64,000 bases of DNA from Sphingobacterium paucimobilis HER1398 (lineage in GTDB: Bacteria; Bacteroidota; Bacteroidia; Sphingobacteriales; Sphingobacteriaceae). Location of the stretch: the NCBI RefSeq assembly GCF_000416985.1, contig NZ_ATDL01000001.1, forward strand, positions 62,001-126,000, read 5' to 3'. The position numbers and the translations under genes are program-made. Below are positions 53,217-62,457 of this stretch, piece after piece. Every line of letters begins with the position of its first letter. The stretch's first letter is position 1. The notes under the pieces were generated by a model. That model was not told the origin of the DNA and ran no database searches. It saw only the letters and a list, made by a program, of their open reading frames with translations.

Positions 53217-54449
53217 TTACTTTTCGGGCATAAATTTTAAAGAAACCAAATGCTTATCATCGAAGAAAATATTTGACAACTCGAAGAGATCCGCTGTAGT
53301 GACCCTATCGATGCTGTTCAACACGTCATCCAAAGAAATAACACGACCATAATCAATAATATTTTTGGCCTCGGCAATAACCATGCTCATTCTATTTTCT
53401 TCAGCCAAAGCGATCTGTCCTTTAAACTTCTGCTTTGCCCGCGTGAGCTGATATTCGGAAATCGGCGTGCTTTTCAACTTTCCTAGTTCCTTAAACACCA
53501 ATGAAACAGCCTTGTTCAACTTCTCCTCATCGGTTCCCAAATAAATACTAATACTTCCCGTATCTTTATACATCGTAAAATTGGACTCGATAGTATAAGC
53601 AATACCATATTTTTCGCGAATACCTAGATTAAGTATGGAGCTCATACCGTATCCTCCAAGCATATTGTTAAGCAAAAGAAGCGCTGTCTTCCGTTCATCA
53701 TAAACACCAAAGGTCTGGCCTCCCAGCATATAATGCGCTTGATTGATCGGCTTTTCGACAACCTGATTAATCTCGGTCACAGCAGGCACCACCTGTGTAG
53801 CTACTTCCAACAAGTTTGGCTTTATTTTTCCAAAAATACGCTCTGCCAATCGCTTAACCTGGTTTAAAGAATAGTCTCCCGAGATAGCGATAACCATCTC
53901 AGATGTATCATAAGTCTCTTGCATAAAGCGAAGAATATCCGACTTCGTGATGGTTTTTAAATCTTCTTCTAAACCTAATATATTATGTCCCAACCCAGAC
54001 CCCTGAAACAAAAGATCTTCAAAATCATCCATTATAGACTCTTCGGGACTATCCAGGTAAGAGGCAATCTCATCCAAAACAACCCCTCTTTCTTTCTCAA
54101 TTTCTGCCTCAGGAAAGGTCGAGTGGAATAAAACGTCTTCAAAAAGATCTAATGCCCGTTCTAGATAAGGATTAAGGAACGAAGCGTGCAAGCAGGTGTA
54201 CTCTTTGGTCGTATAAGCATTCAGATCGCCTCCAACGTGTTCCAGACGATTGAGAATCTGATTGGTCGACCGTTTTTCAGTACGCTTAAAAACAAGGTGT
54301 TCAATAAAATGAGCCATCCCAAACTTACCCTCTTGCTCATTTCTAGATCCGGTATTTACGAGAATACAGCTATGGGTAATAACTGACTTTTGAAAATGTA
54401 ATAATACACGTATACCGTTATCCAATTGGATAAGATTGTACTCCTTCAT
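53217..54449 (-). CDS. M16 family zinc peptidase (insulinase/pitrilysin-like)
   Basis: A 410-residue metallopeptidase with the inverted zinc motif HFIEHLVFK (HxxEH, about residues 47-51) and the downstream Glu in the EIEKERGVVLDEIASY region (third ligand). A first domain precedes a non-catalytic second half (PINQAHYMLGGQTFGVYDERKTALLLLNNMLGGYGMSSILNLGIREK). There is no signal peptide, so it is probably cytoplasmic. It is a single gene, with a -7 box (54477-54484) after the upstream terminator. Confidence 0.93.
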   Translation of the reverse strand: MKEYNLIQLDNGIRVLLHFQKSVITHSCILVNTGSRNEQEGKFGMAHFIEHLVFKRTEKRSTNQILNRLEHVGGDLNAYTTKEYTCLHASFLNPYLERALDLFEDVLFHSTFPEAEIEKERGVVLDEIASYLDSPEESIMDDFEDLLFQGSGLGHNILGLEEDLKTITKSDILRFMQETYDTSEMVIAISGDYSLNQVKRLAERIFGKIKPNLLEVATQVVPAVTEINQVVEKPINQAHYMLGGQTFGVYDERKTALLLLNNMLGGYGMSSILNLGIREKYGIAYTIESNFTMYKDTGSISIYLGTDEEKLNKAVSLVFKELGKLKSTPISEYQLTRAKQKFKGQIALAEENRMSMVIAEAKNIIDYGRVISLDDVLNSIDRVTTADLFELSNIFFDDKHLVSLKFMPEK

Positions 54450-54476
54450 TCAGATGGATTTTTTAAATAATGAATG

Positions 54477-54484
54477 CAAAGTTA
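54477..54484 (-). promoter_or_regulatory. -7 promoter box of the M16 peptidase gene
   Basis: Minus-strand TAACTTTG, an exact TAnnTTTG, 27 nt before the ATG at 54449. The closest TTTG is 14 nt upstream. Confidence 0.5.
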
Positions 54485-54491
54485 CATAATT

Positions 54492-54535
54492 AAAAACACA
54501 AAAGGCGCTCCAGAATACTTGAACGCCATTTGTGT
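54492..54535 (-). terminator. terminator after the outer-membrane barrel gene
   Basis: On the minus strand, ACACAAA-T-GGCG pairs with CGCC-T-TTTGTGT (one T/T mismatch, 16-nt loop) and is followed by TTTTT. The 8 bases AGGCGCTC in the descending arm can alternatively pair with GAGCGCCT at 54570-54577. Confidence 0.8.
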
Positions 54536-54601
54536 ATGTACGGATCACAGAAGCCCATCGTGTGGATCAGAGCGCCTGTTTTGTAATGTTTCGAAGCACT
54601 T

Positions 54602-57412
54602 CTACATCCTTGGTGGTCGCATCCCTCCATGTGAGCCACTATTGCCTTCCATCGGATTCACACCAGAAAATTTCTGTAGTTTGAATGTGAAAGTCAGCAT
54701 AAAGTAACGCGCTAAGCGATTGGTACGGCTATCTGTCAGAATATCATCCACTGTACGATTAATATTGGTCTGTTGATTTAGCAAATCAAATCCCTGAAAG
54801 CGAATGGTTCCTCGCTGTCCTTTCATAAATTTCTGCTCAATATAACTATTGATAATAAATGGGTTGACATTATCACGATATCCACTATTAAACTCTTTGG
54901 AAAGGTCTGCCCCAAAAATCGTAGTCGGAGTAATATTCACAGACCCGATTAAAGAAGGTGCTATCTTCGTCGTATTGGGCTGCGAATTAAAATCTGGAAG
55001 TGTCGATTTGGTAATGTTGTAAGTATATCTCACCCCAGGGTTAATTTCTAGGTTTTCTGATGGATTATATCTAAAAAACAGCATTTGGAAGATATTGGTA
55101 TTATTTGTAACATTTTTATCAAATACACCTCCAGTTTCTTCTTTGTTGATATAGGAAATGTTCTTCGTAAAGCCGACTCCCCCTCCGTACATAATGTTAT
55201 ACGTTTTCTCCTTTAGCGATCTGCCCCAGTGATAAAAGGAATTAATGGAATAAACGGGATCAGATTCATTTTTATAGCCAACCTCGTTAACATTACCCAG
55301 CCCTGAACTCAGATATCTTCTGTTCATAGACACAATCTTATCTGTTGTTAACTCGGCTCTAAGCATCGCAAAGAAGCTCTTTCCTTTCTGAAAATCTCCA
55401 GTGCGGAAACGCATCCTTGCAGAGTGTCTAAATTCAGGATCTAGGTCAGGGTTTCCAATAGTCGTCATCGTTTCACTAGTGGACTCAGGAAATGGAAGAA
55501 TCTGGGATACCGACGGCTCCGAGGACTGTCCAGAATACTGGAAGGTTACATTGGACTGCCTAGAAAACTTGTACTCAAACCGAGCAATCGGAATAATATT
55601 GAAGTTCTTCCGGTTGATTGTTGCCGATTCGGCTACACTAAATGCGTCCCCTTTCAACGTGGATGGTTGAACCGCAGCCCCAAGAGAATATTTCACCTTA
55701 TCATTATCAAACATAAAACTCGTCCCCAATCGATGTGTGGTAAACGCATAGTCGTAATCATACTTATAATTCAGAACATTGGTTCCTGTACTACCTCTAG
55801 ACTCTACTAAATCTTGCTGATTGTGATTGTCATAATCATTAGTATTAAAATCATAAGTAAACTCCAACTTGCTTTTTTCGGAAAGAGGCTCGATATAAGA
55901 AACCGAAGCTCCTGCATTCCAACTTTTATTCTCCACTTCACGATAGGTCTTTTCGTATATTTCTGCTGCTGGTCGATCGGCATTTCCTGGATCTGTGAGC
56001 CAGCGCTCCAAAACTTGGTTATACTCATTCTCTGTAACAGAATTATCGTAGTTGAAATTGAAGAATATATTCCGTCCCTTTTTATCAAACTTGTGATTAT
56101 ACAAGCCTGAGAAATTATACCTGGGAGCAGTCGCCGTCGATCCATTATTTAGCTCTTGAAGATTATCAAAAACTCCAGAGGAAAGAAATTTTGAGGCTGA
56201 AAAATTGTCCGTTGTATTGTCATTGAATCCAATCTGAGGAGTAAACTTAATATAATCTTTGTCTGAAATATTCCACTCTAAATTACCCTCAAAGCGATGA
56301 TTCGCTCGTACACTATTGTTGTTTTTTTCAGATTCTTCCGTCAATTGCTGACCTATATATTCTGAAAAGGAGTTCGTCAATGTGCTATTGTCATCCCGTC
56401 CATAAGAATAACTACCATACACTTTCAATTTATCAGAAAAATCATGGCGAATATTCACACCAATCGAGCCCGTATTGGTAATACCTTCCGAGCCACCAAA
56501 CATACCACCAGGGCCTCGTCCGCCACCGCCTCCTTGTCGCCCTCTAGCCCCTCCACCCATAGCATTAAAATCAAAGAGATTGGCATTCATATTATTTAAA
56601 TTGCCCAATACAGACACTTGGGATTTGTCTTTAAAGCCCATAAACATACCTGTGGTCTGGTAACGCTCTTCGGTACCACCTCCAACGCGTAAAGTAGTTG
56701 CATAACCTTCATTATACTTTGGGTCTATCTGTATATTCAACACCTTTGTAGATTCTCCAGATTTATTACCCGTGAGATTGGCCATGTCTCCAAAGTCATC
56801 CACAATCTGCATCTTTTCGATGATATTAGCAGGAAGATTCTGCGTTGCTGTTTTAACATCACCTCCAAAAAAATCCTTTCCGTTAATACGGACACGAGTT
56901 ACCTGCTCACCCTGAGCAGTCACATTTCCATCTTTATCCACCTCTACTCCCTGCAATTTCTTTAGGGCATCTTCTGCAACAGATCCTTCTCGCAATTTTA
57001 AATCCTTAGTCGAATACTCTACGGTATCCCCTTTGACCTGAATCGTAACAACACCGTTGATAACGACCTCTTCCAACATATTGGGAATACCTACGAGGAT
57101 AATGTTAGGTACTAACATCCTATTATCCTCAACAGGAGTAAATGTGTAGTTTTTCTCAAACGGCTCAAAGCCCAAACTGGAAACTTTAATCTTGAAAGAT
57201 TGATCCTTCAGATTATTAAAGGTATAGATCCCACCAACCGAAGAGCTGGTCTTTAGCGTATCTGTTCCTGCAATATAATGCACCGATGCTCCTGCCACAG
57301 GCCTTGACAACGAATCTCTAAGAAATCCCTGCACCACCTTATTAGATTGCGCCTGAACTGAAAAACTAACGAATAGGATCAGTGCCACGATCCTTGCCTT
57401 TAAAAAATCCAT
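54602..57412 (-). CDS. outer-membrane beta-barrel protein (TonB-dependent-receptor-like)
   Basis: A 936-residue protein: signal peptide (residues 1-22, SVQAQ), a CarboxypepD_reg-like domain (VVQGFLRDSLSRPVAGASVHYIAG..., about 25-110) and a plug-like region (VEYSTKDLKLREGSVAEDALKKLQGVEVDKDGNVTAQGEQVTRVRINGKDFFGGDVKTATQNLPANIIEKMQIV). A long beta-barrel of the OMP_b-brl_3 type follows, with the C-terminus rich in alternating strands. A Gly/Arg-rich stretch (residues ~284-306) interrupts the barrel near its start. It probably depends on TonB. It lies 15 bp after the CBM9-like gene. Confidence 0.87.
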   Translation of the reverse strand: MDFLKARIVALILFVSFSVQAQSNKVVQGFLRDSLSRPVAGASVHYIAGTDTLKTSSSVGGIYTFNNLKDQSFKIKVSSLGFEPFEKNYTFTPVEDNRMLVPNIILVGIPNMLEEVVINGVVTIQVKGDTVEYSTKDLKLREGSVAEDALKKLQGVEVDKDGNVTAQGEQVTRVRINGKDFFGGDVKTATQNLPANIIEKMQIVDDFGDMANLTGNKSGESTKVLNIQIDPKYNEGYATTLRVGGGTEERYQTTGMFMGFKDKSQVSVLGNLNNMNANLFDFNAMGGGARGRQGGGGGRGPGGMFGGSEGITNTGSIGVNIRHDFSDKLKVYGSYSYGRDDNSTLTNSFSEYIGQQLTEESEKNNNSVRANHRFEGNLEWNISDKDYIKFTPQIGFNDNTTDNFSASKFLSSGVFDNLQELNNGSTATAPRYNFSGLYNHKFDKKGRNIFFNFNYDNSVTENEYNQVLERWLTDPGNADRPAAEIYEKTYREVENKSWNAGASVSYIEPLSEKSKLEFTYDFNTNDYDNHNQQDLVESRGSTGTNVLNYKYDYDYAFTTHRLGTSFMFDNDKVKYSLGAAVQPSTLKGDAFSVAESATINRKNFNIIPIARFEYKFSRQSNVTFQYSGQSSEPSVSQILPFPESTSETMTTIGNPDLDPEFRHSARMRFRTGDFQKGKSFFAMLRAELTTDKIVSMNRRYLSSGLGNVNEVGYKNESDPVYSINSFYHWGRSLKEKTYNIMYGGGVGFTKNISYINKEETGGVFDKNVTNNTNIFQMLFFRYNPSENLEINPGVRYTYNITKSTLPDFNSQPNTTKIAPSLIGSVNITPTTIFGADLSKEFNSGYRDNVNPFIINSYIEQKFMKGQRGTIRFQGFDLLNQQTNINRTVDDILTDSRTNRLARYFMLTFTFKLQKFSGVNPMEGNSGSHGGMRPPRM

Positions 57413-57427
57413 ATGTTTATTCTCTCT

Positions 57428-58162
57428 CTATTTTATATTACCCAGGAGCCAGATCATGGTCTCCTCTTTGTACGAGTTTTTGATCACAGGCCCTGTTGGA
57501 CTTGCCCCATAAATCTGTACATTGCTTGGTCTATTTCGCGAATCCACCAACTTTTTCATCTGAAAAAACTGTGTGTTAATCCCTAGTTGGACCGCAATTT
57601 TATCACTTTTAAAATGTATTAAATCCAATGGTATTTCGGATTCATACACTAATTCATTTTTATCATCAAAATGAGCTACGGCATGGATACCATAAGTATT
57701 GTCGAACGACAAAAGCCCATCAACAACCCTACTAAACCCTGAAATCTGGTACCCTCGAACACTATTCAGTAACTCGTTTTTTATATTATGCACATTCAGG
57801 TCTTCATCCTGACCTAATGCCCGCAGCCGTTCCCTATCCACAAATGGAAAAAGAAGCTTTGCCCCCTCTTTCTTCTTCTCGTTATAGCTGACATTTACAA
57901 ATATCCCGTTACGCAATGCCTCTCGTTGCAACATATCATCTTTAATACGCACCGCAACATATAACTTGACTCCATCTGTACCGACACCAAAAGACCAAAA
58001 CTCACTCTCTGGATTATACAATTTGTCTTTCCATTCGGTCAGAGATCCGTCCAAAGCTATTTTGTCAACCTTTTGGATGGTATAGTCTTGTTTTTTCTTT
58101 TTTTGTGCCACTAACACGAATGGGCACAAACAGATTAGAAAAAGGATATTAAATTTATTCAT
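57428..58162 (-). CDS. secreted CBM9-like (DOMON-type) protein
   Basis: About 244 residues from the ATG at 58162: signal peptide (MNKFNILFLICLCPFVLVAQ), then a beta-sandwich resembling family 9 carbohydrate-binding domains (KIALDGSLTEWKDKLYNPESEFWSFGVGTDGVKLYVAVRIKDDMLQREALRNGIFVNVSYNEKK). The frame opens earlier (58192), but the first ten residues are unlikely. It precedes the 936-residue barrel gene by 15 bp, so a soluble or surface partner of the barrel is plausible. Ligand unknown. Confidence 0.72.
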   Translation of the reverse strand: MNKFNILFLICLCPFVLVAQKKKKQDYTIQKVDKIALDGSLTEWKDKLYNPESEFWSFGVGTDGVKLYVAVRIKDDMLQREALRNGIFVNVSYNEKKKEGAKLLFPFVDRERLRALGQDEDLNVHNIKNELLNSVRGYQISGFSRVVDGLLSFDNTYGIHAVAHFDDKNELVYESEIPLDLIHFKSDKIAVQLGINTQFFQMKKLVDSRNRPSNVQIYGASPTGPVIKNSYKEETMIWLLGNIK

Positions 58163-58305
58163 CAGCAATTTATGTTTACTTTTACAACACAAAGAGATAC
58201 AAAAGTTTCTTTAAATTGTCAATATCTTTACAAAAAAATGAAGAAGTTGTGTAAATAAGTGTTAACATAGCGATATCACAGATAAGTTACACACCTAATT
58301 AAAAT

Positions 58306-58905
58306 ATGCTTTTATCCCAATTTCAAAATGATCTCATAGAGGCCGGCTGCGATGAGGCTGGTCGCGGATGCTTGGCAGGCCCCGTATTTGCCGCAGCAGT
58401 GATCTTTCCCAAGGATTACTACAATCCTATTCTAAATGACTCCAAAAAGCTCTCCGAGAAAAAGAGAAACGAACTTCGCCCTATAATAGAAAAAGAAGCA
58501 TTAGCCTTTGCCGTATGTAGCGTGACCCCACAGGAAATAGATAAAATCAACATCCATAACGCTTCGTATAAAGCGATGCACCTTGCGTTAGACGCCTTAA
58601 GTGTAACAGCAGAATTTTTAATTATCGATGGCAATAAATTCATCCCCTATCAAGAAGTACCTCATACGTGCATTGTAAAGGGAGATGGCAAATACCTCTC
58701 CATCGCGGCAGCCTCAATACTCGCTAAAACATACCGTGATGAGTACATGGACAACATCGCTGACGAGTTTCCTCAATATGAGTGGCGATCCAACAAAGGA
58801 TACCCTACTATAGTACACCGAAAAGCGGTATTGGAGTATGGACCGACCATACATCATCGTCGGACCTTTCGTGTCACAGACCCTCAACTCAAATTAGCAC
58901 TATAA
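58306..58905 (+). CDS. rnhB: ribonuclease HII
   Basis: Removes RNA from RNA-DNA hybrids and single ribonucleotides from DNA. The 199 residues include EAGCDEAGRGCLAGPVFAAAVIFP (catalytic Asp and Glu), LNDSKKLSEKKRNELRPII, FLIIDGNKFIP (second Asp), and IVKGDGKYLSIAAASILAKTYRDEYM (further catalytic Asp). The gene is divergent from the CBM9-like gene and ends at a bidirectional terminator. Confidence 0.97.
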   Translation: MLLSQFQNDLIEAGCDEAGRGCLAGPVFAAAVIFPKDYYNPILNDSKKLSEKKRNELRPIIEKEALAFAVCSVTPQEIDKINIHNASYKAMHLALDALSVTAEFLIIDGNKFIPYQEVPHTCIVKGDGKYLSIAAASILAKTYRDEYMDNIADEFPQYEWRSNKGYPTIVHRKAVLEYGPTIHHRRTFRVTDPQLKLAL

Positions 58906-58938
58906 AAAAGGCTACTTAAAAATTAAGTAGCCCTTTTT
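58906..58938. terminator. bidirectional terminator between rnhB and the YfhO-type gene
   Basis: A perfect 10-bp stem (GGCTACTTAA, 58911-58920, with TTAAGTAGCC, 58924-58933) flanked by A-run and T-run. It serves the plus-strand rnhB and the convergent gene on the minus strand. Confidence 0.9.
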
Positions 58939-58959
58939 GCTTTTTGAATTTACTTGCCA

Positions 58960-61419
58960 CTAGGCAACTTTCTTCTTTTTTCTCGATACCACTATAACTC
59001 CAACTAGACCAAGAACCAAAATAATGGAACCTATTAGTGAAACAATATTAGAAACTTTCATGGTCTGTGGATCAAAAACAAATTCTATTTTGTGATTCCC
59101 ACCAGGCAACTGTAAACCTCTTAAAATATAATCGGCTCTTATAATCGGAACTTCTTCTCCGTCGACATACGCTTTCCAACCTTTGTCATAGTACACTTCA
59201 GAGAAAACAGCAAACACATCATTAGGTGCTGTATATTCGTACTCCATCTTATCAGGATGATAGGATGTCAACTTAATTTCTGCATTATTAGGACGCCCCA
59301 ATCGATTGGCATCAAGTTTTCCTTTAAATTCTTCATGTACAAAAGCCTCTTTAGCAGGATCGAAACTGCTAATAGCCTGCATCTCCTGTGCATTATCTTT
59401 AACAAAAGTCACCTTATCGACAAACCACACGTTTCCAGTGGCGGTGGATCTCCTCTGAATGCGCTCTGCCCCATTGTCCTGATCACGCGTGATGACATAG
59501 CGAACATTGAACATATCTAAAACATCCTCATTGATAGCTCCGTTAAATTGGTGCTCCAACAGTTCTTGGAAGCGCATCAACTTAGCCGCATGATACCCAC
59601 CCAGACTTTTATGGAAATAAGATGCTTTAGCATCAGAGAACGGATTTGTTGTCAGGTCAAGTACACGATAGTGCGGATCTTTGTCCATACGGATCAACTG
59701 ATCAACCTCACGCTCTTGAATAGGATTTTTCGTCATGCTTTCGCTAACAAAAGTATCATTATTCAAATAGCGCTTGTCTACCGTCCACAGGTCCAATAAA
59801 GTAATAAGTCCGACCCCTATTACAAGGACATTTGCCGACAGCTTCTTTTTGACAAAAAACCAAGTCAGGGCGAAAACAACAAGTACGATACCTAGAGAAC
59901 GCCAAGCATCTGCTGATGCAAGATCTGCACGGTCCTTAATCAATTCGGCCGAAAGTTGATTAGCAAGGTTAGCATCTCCAAAATTCTGCGTCAACATACT
60001 GATAAATTCCTGATGTGTGGATGTTTTAAAAGCTAAAATATTAGGCATCAAAGCCACCACTAAACAAATAGCTGCAACGATACCGAAACTATAGAGCACT
60101 TTTTTATCCAACTGAACAATCTCACTCCCCCTATTTATTAACTCATTGACAGCCATTACCGCTAATAATGGGATCAATATAGATGGGATAATCAGAATAG
60201 ACTCTACTGCCCTAAACTTATTATACATCGGGAAGTAGTCGAAGAACAAATCTGATACGAAAGGAAAGTGTCGACCAAATGATAAAAGTATAGTAAGTCC
60301 TATAGCAGAAAGTATCCACCATTTCAGTCGATCCTTAACCACGAAAATACCTAAGACAAATAAAAAGATAATGCCAGCTCCAAAATACCAAGGTCCAGAA
60401 GTAAAGCTTTTCTCCCCCCAATACGTGGGCAGGCTCTGTGCCATCTGTAGGGCTTGACTTTGGGGAGCTCCCAATCCGACAAAAAACTTTACAACATGAG
60501 AGTCGGCTCCCAAAACACCTTGCGTCTTGCCCCCATAGGCGTTGGGTATCAAAAAGGTAATATTCTCTCCCACACCTTGACTCCAAGCATAAGCATATTC
60601 CTTGTCTAACCCTCCACTTTTACCGCCTTCTTCCACCTTGACTATATTTGCTTTTCCACGGGTTGTCAGCTTGCTATACTCGTAAGTAGGAAATAATACA
60701 GTAGCATTAACCGCAACCGCAATAGCCATAGCTCCTAATTGTAGTCCGGTAGCTTTAGCAAAAGCAGGGACCTTTTTGTCTCGAATTGCGTAATACAATT
60801 CAAATCCAACGAAAACCAACAGCGCAATAAACAGATAATAGGTCATCTGCACGTGATTGGTACGGATTTCCAGCGCAAGGAAAACGGCCAACAAAATAGG
60901 TCCCCAGAGCTTACTACCTCGATAACAGAGTAGAACAGCTCCTATAATCGGTGCCAAGTAAGCAATGGCGTAAGCCTTGTTGACATGTCCGGCTTCAATA
61001 TAGATGAAGTTGTACGATGAAAAGGTGATAGCAATAGCTCCTACTGCAGCCAGCCAGGGCTTAATACGGAGAACACATAACAGAAAATAGCTTCCTAAAA
61101 GATAGATCAACACCACATCCGCAGGAGAAGGGAAAACAGTCTTTATAACGCGGCTGAGATAAGTCGTCACATTGGTCGTGTGTTCATACCAAATCTGATA
61201 GGTTGGCATTCCCCCAAACATCGAATTGGTCCATTGTGGAGCATGACCATCCTGGGCTTTATAATCGAAAAGCTCCTTTTGGCTTCCCATAGCCTGCATG
61301 ACGTCATGTTGCGACAATGCTTTTCCCTGCCACACTGGAGAGAAGTAAAAAAACACTAACACAAAGAATATCGCAGTAACAATCAAATGCGAAGAATTCT
61401 CTTTAAACCAATTTTTCAT
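58960..61419 (-). CDS. YfhO family polytopic membrane protein
   Basis: An 819-residue inner-membrane protein with 12 or more transmembrane segments and a C-terminal periplasmic domain (RIQRRSTATGNVWFVDKVTFVKDNAQEMQAISSFDPAKEAFVHEEF, PDKMEYEYTAPNDVFAVFSEVYYDKGWKAYVDGEEVPIIRADYILRGLQLPGGNHKIEFVFDP). The YfhO/GT-C-like pattern starts with a HDVMQAMGSQKELFDYKAQDG loop (acidic, as in lipid-linked glycosyltransferases). In Bacillus relatives YfhO is linked to lipoteichoic-acid glycosylation. The substrate here is unknown. Confidence 0.88.
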   Translation of the reverse strand: MKNWFKENSSHLIVTAIFFVLVFFYFSPVWQGKALSQHDVMQAMGSQKELFDYKAQDGHAPQWTNSMFGGMPTYQIWYEHTTNVTTYLSRVIKTVFPSPADVVLIYLLGSYFLLCVLRIKPWLAAVGAIAITFSSYNFIYIEAGHVNKAYAIAYLAPIIGAVLLCYRGSKLWGPILLAVFLALEIRTNHVQMTYYLFIALLVFVGFELYYAIRDKKVPAFAKATGLQLGAMAIAVAVNATVLFPTYEYSKLTTRGKANIVKVEEGGKSGGLDKEYAYAWSQGVGENITFLIPNAYGGKTQGVLGADSHVVKFFVGLGAPQSQALQMAQSLPTYWGEKSFTSGPWYFGAGIIFLFVLGIFVVKDRLKWWILSAIGLTILLSFGRHFPFVSDLFFDYFPMYNKFRAVESILIIPSILIPLLAVMAVNELINRGSEIVQLDKKVLYSFGIVAAICLVVALMPNILAFKTSTHQEFISMLTQNFGDANLANQLSAELIKDRADLASADAWRSLGIVLVVFALTWFFVKKKLSANVLVIGVGLITLLDLWTVDKRYLNNDTFVSESMTKNPIQEREVDQLIRMDKDPHYRVLDLTTNPFSDAKASYFHKSLGGYHAAKLMRFQELLEHQFNGAINEDVLDMFNVRYVITRDQDNGAERIQRRSTATGNVWFVDKVTFVKDNAQEMQAISSFDPAKEAFVHEEFKGKLDANRLGRPNNAEIKLTSYHPDKMEYEYTAPNDVFAVFSEVYYDKGWKAYVDGEEVPIIRADYILRGLQLPGGNHKIEFVFDPQTMKVSNIVSLIGSIILVLGLVGVIVVSRKKKKVA

Positions 61420-61540
61420 CTGTAAATAATTTGTTCTTTAATGGCCATAATGGAATATCCAGATTCTTTCCCTTGGTTATGAGCTTTGCAATCCTGGACA
61501 TTTCATCAAATATTTTTTCTTTTAAAGGTAATGAACCCAT
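61403..61540 (-). CDS. possible 45-residue small ORF overlapping the YfhO start
   Basis: ATG at 61540; stop TAA at 61403-61405, 17 bp into the YfhO gene in another frame. The peptide MGSLPLKEKIFDEMSRIAKL and following ITKGKNLDIPLWPLKNKLF looks protein-like (helical, Lys-rich, then aromatic). The frame extends further upstream without a Met to about 61570. I see no known family. It may be coupled to YfhO translation, or be a chance frame. Confidence 0.25.
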   Translation of the reverse strand: MGSLPLKEKIFDEMSRIAKLITKGKNLDIPLWPLKNKLFTDEKLV

Positions 61541-61750
61541 TGTAAGCGTACTCAAAAGCTCACCATGTATTCATGAATAAGTTAGAGGTTATGCCTTTTA
61601 TTTAAAGCTCAAACCTACATAAATTCATTTTTATATGCAATATAATTACAGTGCATGTAAAATGATTTTAATCGGATTCATCCGCACGATCGAACGATTT
61701 CGCAAAGAAGAAAGCCAATGAGGTCAAGAGAAAACTTTTAAACTCCGCTG
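61420..61750. other. intergenic stretch between the ktr pair and the YfhO-type gene
   Basis: Holds most of a possible small ORF on the minus strand (61403-61540) and an A+T-rich segment (61600-61680). No terminator with a T-run is seen after the ktrA stop and no exact TAnnTTTG promoter before the YfhO gene. Otherwise nothing recognised. Confidence 0.4.
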
Positions 61751-62437
61751 TTAGTTCGCCTTCTCAATAAGCTTTTTGATATCGGACAGCTCTCCAAAGA
61801 GCACCAATAAATCATTCTCGCGGAGCATCGTATCAGACTTCGCAATGCCAGAAGCTTCTTTATTTTGAATACTTTTTCCTTTATCGACTCCATCTGTCAC
61901 CGTAACAGTCGTTAAGACTATGACGCGGTATTTATTGGTCAAATCAGCTTCTCGCAAAGTCATCCCTACATATTTAGAAGGCACTCTCGTCTCTATAATA
62001 CTATATCTATCCGACACTTTAAAGGAATCAACAATATCGATATTGTCCAATCGCATAGCTAACCGCTCTGCTGCCTCTTCCTCTGGCATAATATACTCAT
62101 CGATCTGCATAGCCTCCAAAACGGTCTTCTGTAAAGCGGAGACGACACGCCCAATAATTCGTTTCACACCGAGCTGCTTTACTAATGCTGTCGTGAGCAA
62201 GGAAGCCCCTTCGTCCTCGCCAATTGCCACAATTACAGCATCACTATCTTTAAGAGGAAGAGAAGAGACCGCTTCTCGGTCAGTGGTATCTAGACAAACC
62301 GTGTGGGTAATCTTATCTTTCAACTGTTCGACAATCTGTATTTTCAAATCAGCTCCTATGACCTCATGGCCCAACTCGGTAAGGTGTATACCCAATGAAC
62401 GACCAAAATGTCCCAAGCCTAAAACGATATACTTCAT
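61751..62437 (-). CDS. ktrA: TrkA/KtrA-type potassium uptake regulator
   Basis: A 228-residue cytosolic regulator of K+ transport. The N-terminal RCK_N Rossmann fold binds nucleotide (MKYIVLGLGHFGRSLGIHLTELGHEVIGAD, GxGxxG), followed by SDAVIVAIGEDEGASLLTTALVKQLGVKRIIGR. The C-terminal RCK_C domain (RVPSKYVGMTLREADLTNKYRVIVL ... LRENDLLVLFGELSDIKKLIEKA) senses ligands. It lies 20 bp after the transporter gene, in one operon with it. Confidence 0.92.
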   Translation of the reverse strand: MKYIVLGLGHFGRSLGIHLTELGHEVIGADLKIQIVEQLKDKITHTVCLDTTDREAVSSLPLKDSDAVIVAIGEDEGASLLTTALVKQLGVKRIIGRVVSALQKTVLEAMQIDEYIMPEEEAAERLAMRLDNIDIVDSFKVSDRYSIIETRVPSKYVGMTLREADLTNKYRVIVLTTVTVTDGVDKGKSIQNKEASGIAKSDTMLRENDLLVLFGELSDIKKLIEKAN

Positions 62438-62457
62438 CTTTGCGTCTATTTAATGCT

